From: Gluconobacter cerinus
Lineage (GTDB): Bacteria > Pseudomonadota > Alphaproteobacteria > Acetobacterales > Acetobacteraceae
Assembly (NCBI RefSeq): GCF_002723935.1
Contig: NZ_BEWM01000002.1
Location: forward strand, 434,001 to 498,000
Direction: 5' to 3'
DNA: 64,000 bases
Each line of letters starts with the position of its first letter. Position 1 is the first letter of the stretch. The notes beneath the pieces are model-generated. The model did no database searches, was not told the DNA's origin, and saw only the letters and a program-made list of their open reading frames with translations. This document shows, in pieces, positions 16,193-24,593 of this stretch. A program made the translations under genes and the position numbers.

Positions 16193-17005
16193 TCAGTTGT
16201 ACCAGTCTGGGGTGGTGGCGCGGTGATCGTTCGTCATAGCGTCAATCTGGCTCTGGCGGTTCTGCTGCCAGGCACTACGGACGTAGGAGTACGGATCAAG
16301 GCTGTCCTGCTCCAGATGGTCGATCTGATCCACACTGTTGGCAAAGCCATCAACCGTTCCAAGAATATTGTAGGCCCAGTTGAATGTCAGCAGACCATAA
16401 CCTCTTGGCACATAATTGATCGGGGTCAGAGCCTGCCCGATCCCATAGCCGATACCATCGCGGAAGTTGCTGGGGCCGACAAACGGGATGAAGAGGTATG
16501 GGCCGCTCTTCACGCCCCATGTTCCCATCGTCATCCCCGGGTCAGTCTCATGCTGTTTGTAACCGACCAGACTGGCAACATCGAAGAAACCCGCCACTCC
16601 CGCACTCATGTTGATCGTGAAGCGCATGAACGAGTCACCCGCACGACGGGGCTTTCCAGCCCCAACATCAGAGAAGAACACCGCAGGCTCACGCCAGGTT
16701 TCATTGATGTTGGAAATACTGTGCCGAACCGGTTTTGGAACAGCCCAGATCCAGGCCTTGGCCACGGGACGCAGGGCCACGTGATAAGCCCACATCTGGA
16801 CGTTATACATCTTCCGGTTCAGCGGCTCATACGGATCGTTGGCAGCCTTGTAATCAGCAAGGTCGTCCGGATCTTTCGGCGGGGGATTATGCAGGGAGCC
16901 ACAGGCCCCCAGCGTCAGCAGTGCCAAAACGCCTGCAATGGCTCTGCCACGACGCGAGCGCGTCGCCCTGATACCGATTCTGTCCTGCCGAGAGTCCATA
17001 ACCAT
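16193..17005 (-). CDS. mlaA: MlaA (VacJ) family outer-membrane lipoprotein
   Basis: An outer-membrane lipoprotein of 270 residues that removes surface phospholipid. A basic start is followed by a hydrophobic stretch and the lipobox LGAC, with acylation near Cys 35. The MlaA core begins NDPYEPLNRKMYNVQMWAY and continues with RPVAKAWIWAVPKPVRHSI, the family motif. Then come FFDVASLVGYKQH, TWGVKSGPYLFIPFVGPS and RDGIGYGIGQ. It is the first gene of an mlaA-mlaC pair. The gap upstream to the aldose epimerase (about 310 bases) holds the divergent promoters. Confidence 0.9.
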   Translation of the reverse strand: MVMDSRQDRIGIRATRSRRGRAIAGVLALLTLGACGSLHNPPPKDPDDLADYKAANDPYEPLNRKMYNVQMWAYHVALRPVAKAWIWAVPKPVRHSISNINETWREPAVFFSDVGAGKPRRAGDSFMRFTINMSAGVAGFFDVASLVGYKQHETDPGMTMGTWGVKSGPYLFIPFVGPSNFRDGIGYGIGQALTPINYVPRGYGLLTFNWAYNILGTVDGFANSVDQIDHLEQDSLDPYSYVRSAWQQNRQSQIDAMTNDHRATTPDWYN

Positions 17006-17316
17006 TCCTCAAAAACCCCACTCCGCGGGCATGCTCACAAAGACTTCATCTGAAAACGGAAATTTTCGAAATCCGTTCCCATTCAATTGGTGTGCCGCCA
17101 GCGGAGCCATGAGCCGTCCGTCGCGGAAAACTGCGGAAGGCCGTAGTCATAGCCTATACTGTGCCAAGCTGCACCCCTCTATGTATCCAAATTATGACAC
17201 AGGGAAGGGACGAGATCCTTTAACGATCCAGAAGTCAGAAGGACACTCCGGCCACTTTGACGGCTGAAATATTTTGAGAGCAGTGTGGCGGCAACTCAAC
17301 ACCAGGGAATTTTCCA
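17006..17316. other. 311-base intergenic region between mlaA and aldose 1-epimerase
   Basis: I see no gene in it. It must carry the divergent promoters. The only structure noted is an imperfect palindrome at 17056-17076 (ACGGA ... TTTTCGAAA ... TCCGT) about 55 bases upstream of mlaA. Confidence 0.4.
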
Positions 17317-18477
17317 GTGTCCAGATTTTCTGCCTGCAAAGCACCGCTTTTTGCCACCGTGGCCCTAGTTGGCCTGTCTCTTGGGGCTGCTCAGGCGCGT
17401 CCAACGGCACTCTCTCAGCCATGGGGCAACACGCCCGATGGTAAGCCTGTCCGTATTGTTACCCTGAAGAATGACCATAACGTGACGGTACGCGTCATTA
17501 CCTATGGTGGCATTATTCAATCTGTTGAAACGCCGGATCGTAACGGGCATCCGCAGGACATCGTCCTCGGGTTTGGCGATCTTAAGGGATACACCGTCGA
17601 TAGCGCCAAGGGTGGACTGTTCTTCGGGGCGATTATCGGCCGTTACGCAAACCGTCTCGCAGGCGGCAGCTTCCCGGTAGATGGGAAAATCTACCACACT
17701 GACATTACGGCTGCCCCGAATGCTCTGCATGGTGGCAAAAAGGGATTCGACAAGAACGTCTGGACGCTTGAAAAGACAGGCGTCTCTGCAAGCGGCTCCT
17801 ATGTGACGCTGAAGCTGGTCAGTCCGAATGGAGATCAGGGCTTCCCCGGAACGCTGACAACGCACGTGACCTACACGCTGGGCAACGACAATGCTCTGTC
17901 GCTGCATTATGTGGCGACAACCGATGCACCGACGGTTCTGAATCTGACGAACCACAGCTACTGGAATCTGAATGGCGAAGGCTCCGGCAGCATTGAGCCG
18001 GAAATCCTTCAAATCAACGCAGACAGCTATACCCCGACCGACAGCACCTCAATCCCGACGGGCCAGCTTGCACCGGTTGCAGGCACACCATTGGACTTCA
18101 GCAAGCCAACTGAAGTGGGGGCACGCCTGCGGAGCAATGACATCCAGATGATGTACGCGCGTGGTTACGACATGAACTGGGTCGTCAACGGAGCATACGG
18201 ACAGGCTCCGCGTCTGGCTGGAAAAGTCTATGACCCACGCTCGGGCCGCAGCATGGAAGTTCTGACCAACCAGCCGGGGCTACAGGTTTATACGTCCAAC
18301 TCACTGGACGGTGGGTATGCAGGGATTTCCGGCCACGCCTATCGTCAGACAGACGCTATCGCCTTTGAAGCCGAGCATTATCCAGACAGCCCGAACCATC
18401 CGTCCTTTCCGACGACAGAACTGAAGCCGGGTCAGACATTCGACTACACGACGACGTTCAAGTTCTCGAATCAGTAA
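17317..18477 (+). CDS. Periplasmic aldose 1-epimerase (galactose mutarotase)
   Basis: A 386-residue exported mutarotase that interconverts alpha and beta anomers of aldoses. The signal peptide is MSRFSACKAPLFATVALVGL, ending near AQA. The fold marks are VRVITYGGIIQSVETPDRNG, GRYANRLAGGSF, HGGKKGFDKNVW, the catalytic His region LNLTNHSYWNL, and the Glu region FEAEHYPDSPNHPSFP. Most mutarotases are cytosolic; a secreted form fits a bacterium that oxidises sugars in the periplasm, supplying the right anomer to dehydrogenases (inference). The start is GTG, with AGGGA nine bases upstream. Confidence 0.9.
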   Translation: MSRFSACKAPLFATVALVGLSLGAAQARPTALSQPWGNTPDGKPVRIVTLKNDHNVTVRVITYGGIIQSVETPDRNGHPQDIVLGFGDLKGYTVDSAKGGLFFGAIIGRYANRLAGGSFPVDGKIYHTDITAAPNALHGGKKGFDKNVWTLEKTGVSASGSYVTLKLVSPNGDQGFPGTLTTHVTYTLGNDNALSLHYVATTDAPTVLNLTNHSYWNLNGEGSGSIEPEILQINADSYTPTDSTSIPTGQLAPVAGTPLDFSKPTEVGARLRSNDIQMMYARGYDMNWVVNGAYGQAPRLAGKVYDPRSGRSMEVLTNQPGLQVYTSNSLDGGYAGISGHAYRQTDAIAFEAEHYPDSPNHPSFPTTELKPGQTFDYTTTFKFSNQ

Positions 18478-18506
18478 GCGCGTAACGCCGACAAGGCCTT
18501 GCTTGA

Positions 18507-18543
18507 GGAAGAGGCTGTTCTCCGAAAGGAGACAGCCTCTTCC
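18507..18543. terminator. Bidirectional terminator hairpin
   Basis: Long stem GGAAGAGGCTGT(T)CTCC with loop GAAA and GGAGACAGCCTCTTCC, one bulged T. It lies between the convergent epimerase and cysE genes. Confidence 0.85.
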
Positions 18544-18552
18544 TGTATCCGC

Positions 18553-19329
18553 TCAGGACGGCAGTTTGGCGTCTGGTGCAGCAGCGACTTTGGAAGGCTC
18601 AAGAATCCTGGCCGGATTTCCGACTGCCGTCGCATTGGCAGGAATATCTTCCAGAACAACTGATGCCGCACCAATACGGGCATTTTCGCCGATGATGAGG
18701 CGCCCCAGCACCTTGGCACCCGATCCAATCATGGCCCCTCGGCGTACGATCGGATGTCGGTTCCCGGTCAGTTTGCCTGTGCCTCCCAGTGTGACGTCCT
18801 GGAACAGGGAGACGTCATCTTCGATGATGCAGGTTTCCCCGATCACAATCCCCGTTCCATGGTCGATGCTCAGGCGTCGACCAAGGCGCGCGGCCGGATG
18901 GATGTCGATTGCGAACAGCTCATTGACCCGGCTTTGAAAGTGATAAGCCAGATGCCGTCTGTTTTTCTGCCAGAGGTGATGCGCGATACGATGAACCTGT
19001 AACGCCTGCCAGCCTTTGAAGAACAGGAACGGTGTCACCAGATCCGGGCAGGCCGGATCACGGTCATGAATTGCCAGAATATCTTCGGCGGCTGACTCGG
19101 CTATGCCGGGGACTTCCAGAAGAATGGAAGTGACCAGCCGTGTGATGGCCGTAGCAGAAATGGATCGATCCGCCAGCTTTGTACCCAGAAGGGACGCAAG
19201 GCCCGAACTGAAGCTGTGATGGTCTCCGATATTCGTGGCGAAAACATCCTGAATCAGAGGGTCATGGCAGCTGCAGGCCTGTGCCTGCATATTCCGCCAG
19301 AGCTGATCAAGATTTACGGTTGAACTCAT
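18553..19329 (-). CDS. cysE: Serine O-acetyltransferase
   Basis: A cytosolic enzyme of 258 residues that acetylates L-serine with acetyl-CoA, the first step of cysteine synthesis. The N-terminal helical SATase domain occupies about 1-140 and ends at HRIAHHLWQKNRRHLAYHF. A left-handed beta-helix of hexapeptide repeats follows, including FAIDIHPAARLGRRLSIDHG, TGIVIGETCIIEDDVSLFQD, VTLGGTGK and IGAASVVLEDIP. Length and order are those of CysE. It overlaps the ubiH-family gene by four bases (ATGA), an unusual pairing that suggests translational coupling. Confidence 0.93.
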   Translation of the reverse strand: MSSTVNLDQLWRNMQAQACSCHDPLIQDVFATNIGDHHSFSSGLASLLGTKLADRSISATAITRLVTSILLEVPGIAESAAEDILAIHDRDPACPDLVTPFLFFKGWQALQVHRIAHHLWQKNRRHLAYHFQSRVNELFAIDIHPAARLGRRLSIDHGTGIVIGETCIIEDDVSLFQDVTLGGTGKLTGNRHPIVRRGAMIGSGAKVLGRLIIGENARIGAASVVLEDIPANATAVGNPARILEPSKVAAAPDAKLPS

Positions 19330-20543
19330 ACGCCCATCGCCTTGCGAACAAAGGCGCGTCTCAGGCGGGGCAGGCGATGAACGCCCGCAATGCCCAGGTC
19401 GCGCACGCGCCGCAGAACCGGATTATCGTTGCCAAAAAGACGTTCCAGAATGTCCGTGGCGGCCAGCATGGCCATATTGCCGGGCCGGGCTCGGCGCTGA
19501 TAGCGGACAAGGAGTTCCCGGCTTCCCGGATCTGTACGTTTCGTATGGGCTTCAATGAGCAGGTCTGCCAGAGCGATGACATCCCGAAAACCGATATTCA
19601 GCCCCTGACCTGCAATCGGGTGAATACCATGGGCAGCATCTCCAACGAGAGCCAGACGCGGCGCAATATATGTCTGCGCATATTGCGCTGACAGCGGATA
19701 AATCCAGCGGCGGCCAATGGGTGTGATAGCGCCCAGATCCTCATCGCCCATGCGGGCACGGATTTCGCGGGCAAAGATTTCATCGGGAAGGTCATGGAAG
19801 CGCTGGGCGCGGCCTTCGCCTTCTGCCCAGACAATAGCGGACCGATGCGGATGCTCAGCCGTTCCTGGCATTGGCAGTCGGGCGAAGGGTCCTTCGGGCA
19901 GGAACTGTTCCAGCGCCACGCCGTCATGAGGCTTTTCATGTGCGATTGTCGCAACGATACCGCACTGATGATAAGGAAGTTTGGTCAGGCCGATGCGGGC
20001 TTGGTCGCGCAATGGGGAACGACGTCCCTCAGCGGCGACAGCCAGTTTGGCCGTCACGGTTGAACCCGATGCCAAACGGATCGACACATGATCCGGGTGG
20101 AACGTGAAGGTTCCTGTGTCTGGCGCGCGGACGTCCAGCGTTTCGTATTGTTCAAGCGTCCGGTTAATGGCGAGACGCAGATCGCGTGCTTCTGCCATCC
20201 ATCCGAAATTCATGCCTTCAGGGGCATCGTCCACACCGAAATGCAGGAAAAGCGGTGAGGGAGCCTCGTGCGGGCGGCCATCCGAGACACGGATTTCACG
20301 GATTGGCTGGGAAACACCGGGAAGATTGTCCCAGATACCGGCGGCTTCCAGCATCTGGCGTGAGCCTTCCGCAATGGCGTATGCCCGGCCATCGAGAGAG
20401 GGATCTTCCATGCCCGGGAGAGCTGCACGGTCAATGAGCAGGACCCGCACACCTTCGGCTGCCAGACGACAGGCCAGTGTCGCGCCAACAGGACCAGCTC
20501 CGTTAATGCACAGGTCGTAATGTGTCTTGGTCATCGTGCTCAT
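19326..20543 (-). CDS. UbiH/UbiF/COQ6-family FAD monooxygenase
   Basis: A 405-residue flavin monooxygenase of the ubiquinone-hydroxylase group. It has the Rossmann motif YDLCINGAGPVGATLACRLA near the N-terminus, the DG-type motif LAVAAEGRRSPLR near residue 170, and the GD motif RLALVGDAAHGIHPIAGQGL, with GQGLN and DVIALADLL. It is membrane-associated and probably hydroxylates the ring of a polyprenyl-phenol intermediate; which ring position cannot be told. Ubiquinone is the electron acceptor for the membrane dehydrogenases of acetic acid bacteria. cysE starts inside its stop codon. Confidence 0.85.
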   Translation of the reverse strand: MSTMTKTHYDLCINGAGPVGATLACRLAAEGVRVLLIDRAALPGMEDPSLDGRAYAIAEGSRQMLEAAGIWDNLPGVSQPIREIRVSDGRPHEAPSPLFLHFGVDDAPEGMNFGWMAEARDLRLAINRTLEQYETLDVRAPDTGTFTFHPDHVSIRLASGSTVTAKLAVAAEGRRSPLRDQARIGLTKLPYHQCGIVATIAHEKPHDGVALEQFLPEGPFARLPMPGTAEHPHRSAIVWAEGEGRAQRFHDLPDEIFAREIRARMGDEDLGAITPIGRRWIYPLSAQYAQTYIAPRLALVGDAAHGIHPIAGQGLNIGFRDVIALADLLIEAHTKRTDPGSRELLVRYQRRARPGNMAMLAATDILERLFGNDNPVLRRVRDLGIAGVHRLPRLRRAFVRKAMGV

Positions 20544-20608
20544 CTCCCTGCCCCTGTCCTACTCCTGTGACGTGTGGAGCGGAAGAGGGCAGGAAGCGGC
20601 AGAAAAGA

Positions 20609-22801
20609 TCAGAGATCGAAGCGTGCGTTCAGGAAGACAGCGCGCGGTGTCCCGACAAAGAAGTAATCAGAGGCCAGAAAGCCCCAGTAATGAAGGTTTG
20701 TGGCGTTATCGAGTTCAGCGCGTAGCGTTACCTTGTGACGGCCGATGCTGGTGCGATAGCTGGCCCGCAGGTTGAGCAGCGTATAGCTCGGGACATGGAA
20801 GCTGTTGGAACTGTCCCCCCACATTGACGCGGTGTAATGAACTTCTGCAGTTGCTGAGAGACCCGGCACGCCCGGGATACGGTCCGTCAGCTGAAAGACA
20901 TTCTGGAACAGTGGAATGCCCTCGATCTTATTCCCTTTAACGCTGGCATCTGCCTTGCTGTACTTTCCGCCTTCGGCACCCAGACTGTCCGTGAGGGTAA
21001 TGCCAAACGGCAGATCGACATGGCCGCTGAGTTCTGCGCCCTGATATGTGACGGTGCCGTTCGACACATAAACATTGTCCGCATTGGCATACTGCGCCCC
21101 ACGTGTGATGCGATACAGCGCGCCTGTCAGGTCCCAGGTCTGGCGCGCAATCTTTGCACCCACTTCAACCTGATCGGAACGGATGGGCGGAAGGGTCTCG
21201 CGTGCGTTCTTATAGGTGTCTCCCACGGTCCCACCGTTTTCCAGCGCCTGAACGTAACTGGCGTAAATGGTGGTGTCTTTCCACGGATGGAACATCAGGG
21301 CGGCAGTTGGTGTCAGTGGCGTAGTGCGCAGCGCTGTTTTCGTACCGGCGGACGTCCAGGTCAGCTGGTGGAAATCGGTAAAGCGGATGCCGGCGAGCAG
21401 TGACCAGTGTTTATCAAATGTCAGGGTGTCACTGCCGAAAAGACCGACCTGATCGGAACGATAATTGCGATAGGTCGCGGTGTCCCAGCTTCCGCTATAA
21501 GAGCGGCTGACGATCGGCGAGTAGAGGTTCTGGCCTCCGATGTTCACGTAATCAGAGTCATATGGCAGATATTTGCTGAGCCCCTGCCAGGCCGCTCCCA
21601 TCGTGAAATCATGCCGGATAAAGCCTGTCCGGAACTTGCCTTCCAGAATGGCCTGAACCTGATCATATTGTGCCCAGCTTCCGGGATTGGTGCTCATATA
21701 GGTGTCATAGTTGCCACCCTGATCTTGCAGGGACATCCACTCTCCGCGGTAGCGGCGATAGTCCATGCTGTGGCTGTAATCGATGCGCGCCGTCCAGTTC
21801 TTTGTAATGTCCCAATGCAGCCCGGTCGAGACAAACAGCGTGTGGGACGTAAACATGCTTGCCGGAGATGCCGTCAGGTTCTTGTGTCCGCTGATGGCAT
21901 CGGGAAGACGGTTGCTGCCATAGGCGGACGGATCATCAATAAAGAAGTCCTGCACGCCACCACGGACCTGACGGTCCTGATAAATGGCATCGGCAGTCCA
22001 CAGCAGGTTGTGAGCGAGCCGCACATCCGTGGACAGGGAACCTGAAAAGCGCGTGACGTGCGATCCGTTATAGGTTTCGCCATTTTCGTGGGTGAGGTTG
22101 AGGCGATATCCAACAATATCGTTTCGGAAGAGGCGCCCACCCGTGTCGATGTGTTGACTGCCCACGGCGCCTGAGCTGTATCCGGCATCAAAGGAAAATG
22201 TGCGGGCGTCGGTTGGCTTTTTCGTCTGGAAATCAATGATGCCGCCGGGCGCATTGAAGCCGTACATGAAACCGGAAGCACCCTTGAGAAGCTGCACCGC
22301 TTCGAATGACTCAAGCGGAAGTTCCACGGTTGTCATGAAGAAGGGCGTACCGTTGATCTTGTAGCCGTTATAATCGTCAAGCGGTACGCCCCGGACCGTG
22401 ACGGAATAGGCGTTGAACGAATACGTGTCGCCGTTTGAAATGACCGATGCATCCTGTGAGAAAACGCGTGCCAGCGATTTGACCTGCCGCTCCTGTAGTT
22501 CTGCGGCCGTCACAACCTTGATCGAAAATGGCGTATCCAGAACGCGGCGTGTTCCTAGCGCTCCGCCGTCAGCCTGATGGGCGTGACCGAGAACCGTCAC
22601 GCTTTCGCTTTTTGCACTGGGCTGCTTATGGGGCGTGGGGACAGGTTTGGAATGTCCGTTATGATGGGGTGCGACAGAGGGTTTTCGCTCGGATTGAGTA
22701 TGCTCGTCCTGAGCGTCTGCTGCCAGGGCAATGGCCGAGGTCCCTGACATGAGCAGAGCAAACGAAAACACAGATGACAGAACGGAAGTGGCGGCGGCCA
22801 T
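20609..22801 (-). CDS. TonB-dependent siderophore receptor
   Basis: An outer-membrane receptor of 730 residues from the chosen ATG. The signal peptide MAAATSVLSSVFSFALLMSG is followed by a His/Pro-rich linker. A plug domain of siderophore type begins near ESVTVLGH with LDTPFSIKVVTAAELQERQV, VTVRGVPLDDYNGYKING and AVQLLKGASGFMYGFNAPGG. The remainder is a 22-strand barrel rich in aromatic pairs, ending FLNARFDL. It probably imports a ferric siderophore. The frame runs to a TTG at 22834, but the ATG at 22801 begins the signal peptide. No fecIR-like genes are adjacent. Confidence 0.88.
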   Translation of the reverse strand: MAAATSVLSSVFSFALLMSGTSAIALAADAQDEHTQSERKPSVAPHHNGHSKPVPTPHKQPSAKSESVTVLGHAHQADGGALGTRRVLDTPFSIKVVTAAELQERQVKSLARVFSQDASVISNGDTYSFNAYSVTVRGVPLDDYNGYKINGTPFFMTTVELPLESFEAVQLLKGASGFMYGFNAPGGIIDFQTKKPTDARTFSFDAGYSSGAVGSQHIDTGGRLFRNDIVGYRLNLTHENGETYNGSHVTRFSGSLSTDVRLAHNLLWTADAIYQDRQVRGGVQDFFIDDPSAYGSNRLPDAISGHKNLTASPASMFTSHTLFVSTGLHWDITKNWTARIDYSHSMDYRRYRGEWMSLQDQGGNYDTYMSTNPGSWAQYDQVQAILEGKFRTGFIRHDFTMGAAWQGLSKYLPYDSDYVNIGGQNLYSPIVSRSYSGSWDTATYRNYRSDQVGLFGSDTLTFDKHWSLLAGIRFTDFHQLTWTSAGTKTALRTTPLTPTAALMFHPWKDTTIYASYVQALENGGTVGDTYKNARETLPPIRSDQVEVGAKIARQTWDLTGALYRITRGAQYANADNVYVSNGTVTYQGAELSGHVDLPFGITLTDSLGAEGGKYSKADASVKGNKIEGIPLFQNVFQLTDRIPGVPGLSATAEVHYTASMWGDSSNSFHVPSYTLLNLRASYRTSIGRHKVTLRAELDNATNLHYWGFLASDYFFVGTPRAVFLNARFDL

Positions 22802-23216
22802 AAAACTACACCGAATGGTTATAATATGAAACAACCAATAAAATATGTTTATAATGATAAATTACAACATGAATCGGTGTTTGTGGTTTGTTGTGATAAA
22901 GAACTGAAAAGGCTTAAAAATACTGATTTTCTCTTAAAGTTTTCGCTTTGGCTGTTTGGTATCTGTGGATCTGAAAAGACGGGTAAATCAGTGTCTCATT
23001 TCAGCAACATGAATCGTACAACAATATAATAACAATTTAAAATAGTGAAAACGGAACTGTTCGTATTTCGGGAACAGTTGGGTCTGCCTGCTGTTGTAGT
23101 CTGACGTCCTTGGCCAAATGCGCGCTGATGGACGCCGCTTACAGCATTTCATTCGCTCAGGATGCAGCCTCCGCGTGACCTGATGGTGGATGACAGGTGA
23201 TCGTCTAGGGAGACCA
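22802..23216. other. 415-base intergenic region between TonB receptor and MscS gene
   Basis: Markedly AT-rich for this genome. It must hold the promoters of both divergent neighbours. I found no gene I can support; a 67-residue frame at 22826-23029 is a low-complexity AT-rich frame. A possible Fur-type half-site is listed separately. Confidence 0.5.
22848..22866. promoter_or_regulatory. Possible Fur-type operator upstream of the siderophore receptor
   Basis: TTTATAATGATAAATTACA contains the Fur half-motif ATCATTAT on the minus strand; the other half is poor. It lies about 50 bases upstream of the receptor start, where an iron-responsive operator is expected. Confidence 0.3.
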
Positions 23217-24422
23217 ATGTTCAGACAGAATTATGTGGACTCAATGTCCAGCCTTCGTCACCAGTTCGACTGGCTGCCTGACCCGCTGGGTTCTGTTCTT
23301 CTGCTGATTGCAGCGGCGCTGATTGCTCTTCTGTTCAGTCGGATCATCACGGATGCGCTGCCCCGTCTGCCGGGTCTGAGGAAGATCCAGTTCATTCATG
23401 CTTTAACCATCAGGTTAAGGATGAATGTCCGCTATTTTCTGATGATCATAGCCGCCAGCGCAGCTTTGCCAGCGACGGAGGGCTTCTCTCCCGAGACTGA
23501 AAAGCTTCTCGCGCACGTGCTGGCCTGTCTGTTCATTATGAACCTCGGCTTCGGCATTATCAGGGCGTTTCGTCTGGCGACCGATCAGTACCTGAACCGG
23601 ATCAGTGCCAAGGAAAACGTGGATGACATTACGGTCCGGTCTCATCAGACGCAGATCCGGGTGCTCCGTCGTCTGATTGAGATCACCTTCGGGGTGCTGA
23701 CCGTCGCTGCGTCTCTGATGGTTTTCAATTCAGTTCAGAAATTTGGCGTTTCGCTCTTTGCCTCTGCCGGTGCGGCCTCCCTGATCGTGGGTCTCTCCGC
23801 CCGACCGGCCTTGTCCAACTTGATTGCGGGTATTCAGATCGCCATTACGCAGCCGATCCGTATGGAAGATATGCTGATCCTGAACGGAGACTGGGCCTGG
23901 GTTGAGGAGATCAATGCGACCTACGTCGTCCTGCGGACATGGGATCGCCGCCGCTATATCGTGCCTATTTCCTATTTCCTCGAAAACCCTTTCCAGAATT
24001 GGACTCATAGTTCGCAGTCTTTGATCGGCTCCATCTTTCTCTGGCTGGATTACCGCACACCGATGGACCGATTGCGGGCAATCTTCATGGAAGAAATCGA
24101 GCATTGTCCAGACTGGGACAAGGACCGTTCCTCCATCGCCTGCCAGATTGCAGACAGTAATGCTCAGGTCATTTCCATCCGCATGATTGCAGGGGCGGCG
24201 GATGCAGGAAACATGTGGAACCTGTCTTGCGATATCCGCGAACGCATGCTGCGCCGTATCCAGGTGGAAATGCCGGAATGTCTGCCGCGCGGACGGACTG
24301 CGGTCGTATCGGATTCTCCATCTGACACGCCGTGGCCCGAAAGCCTCATGTCACCGCCCGTTAACCGGCCAGGCGACGGAAAATATCGCGGACCGGACCT
24401 AAACAAGTCAGCAGTTTCCTGA
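23217..24422 (+). CDS. MscS-family mechanosensitive ion channel
   Basis: An inner-membrane channel protein of 401 residues. Several transmembrane helices fill the first half. The pore-lining helix and start of the beta domain are SAGAASLIVGLSARPALSNL and IAGIQIAITQPIRMEDMLIL, the canonical MscS pattern of alternating Gly/Ala. It continues with WVEEINATYVVLRTWDRRRY and IVPISYFLENPFQNWTHSS. It releases solutes when the membrane is stretched by osmotic downshock. The ATG at 23217 has AGGGAGA just upstream and is preferred to 23190. Confidence 0.92.
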   Translation: MFRQNYVDSMSSLRHQFDWLPDPLGSVLLLIAAALIALLFSRIITDALPRLPGLRKIQFIHALTIRLRMNVRYFLMIIAASAALPATEGFSPETEKLLAHVLACLFIMNLGFGIIRAFRLATDQYLNRISAKENVDDITVRSHQTQIRVLRRLIEITFGVLTVAASLMVFNSVQKFGVSLFASAGAASLIVGLSARPALSNLIAGIQIAITQPIRMEDMLILNGDWAWVEEINATYVVLRTWDRRRYIVPISYFLENPFQNWTHSSQSLIGSIFLWLDYRTPMDRLRAIFMEEIEHCPDWDKDRSSIACQIADSNAQVISIRMIAGAADAGNMWNLSCDIRERMLRRIQVEMPECLPRGRTAVVSDSPSDTPWPESLMSPPVNRPGDGKYRGPDLNKSAVS

Positions 24423-24437
24423 AATTTCTCAGTGTCG

Positions 24438-24479
24438 CACTCCTGGGTTCAAAAGTTTCGTTTTGACCCCGCAGGAGTG
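24438..24479. repeat. Long inverted repeat after the MscS gene
   Basis: CACTCCTG-GGTTCAAAA and TTTTGACCC-CG-CAGGAGTG form a stem of about 17 pairs with a 2-base bulge and a 6-base loop. There is no T-run, so it is either a weak terminator of the MscS gene or an operator upstream of the next receptor. Confidence 0.6.
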
Positions 24480-24593
24480 TGGCATTTATGCACTGGAAAT
24501 CCTGTGATACATTCTGACAAAGGAATAATCGTAGACACATTTTAAAACGTTTCTAATCTGAACCGAACACCGGATCTGATTAGGACTGCCTGA

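Noticed and set aside
16127-17053. Plus-strand frame of 308 residues
   Set aside because: Antisense to mlaA, which carries clear family motifs and a lipobox.
22826-23029. 67-residue plus-strand frame in AT-rich DNA
   Set aside because: Low-complexity composition, no ribosome site, lies in the promoter region of the TonB receptor.
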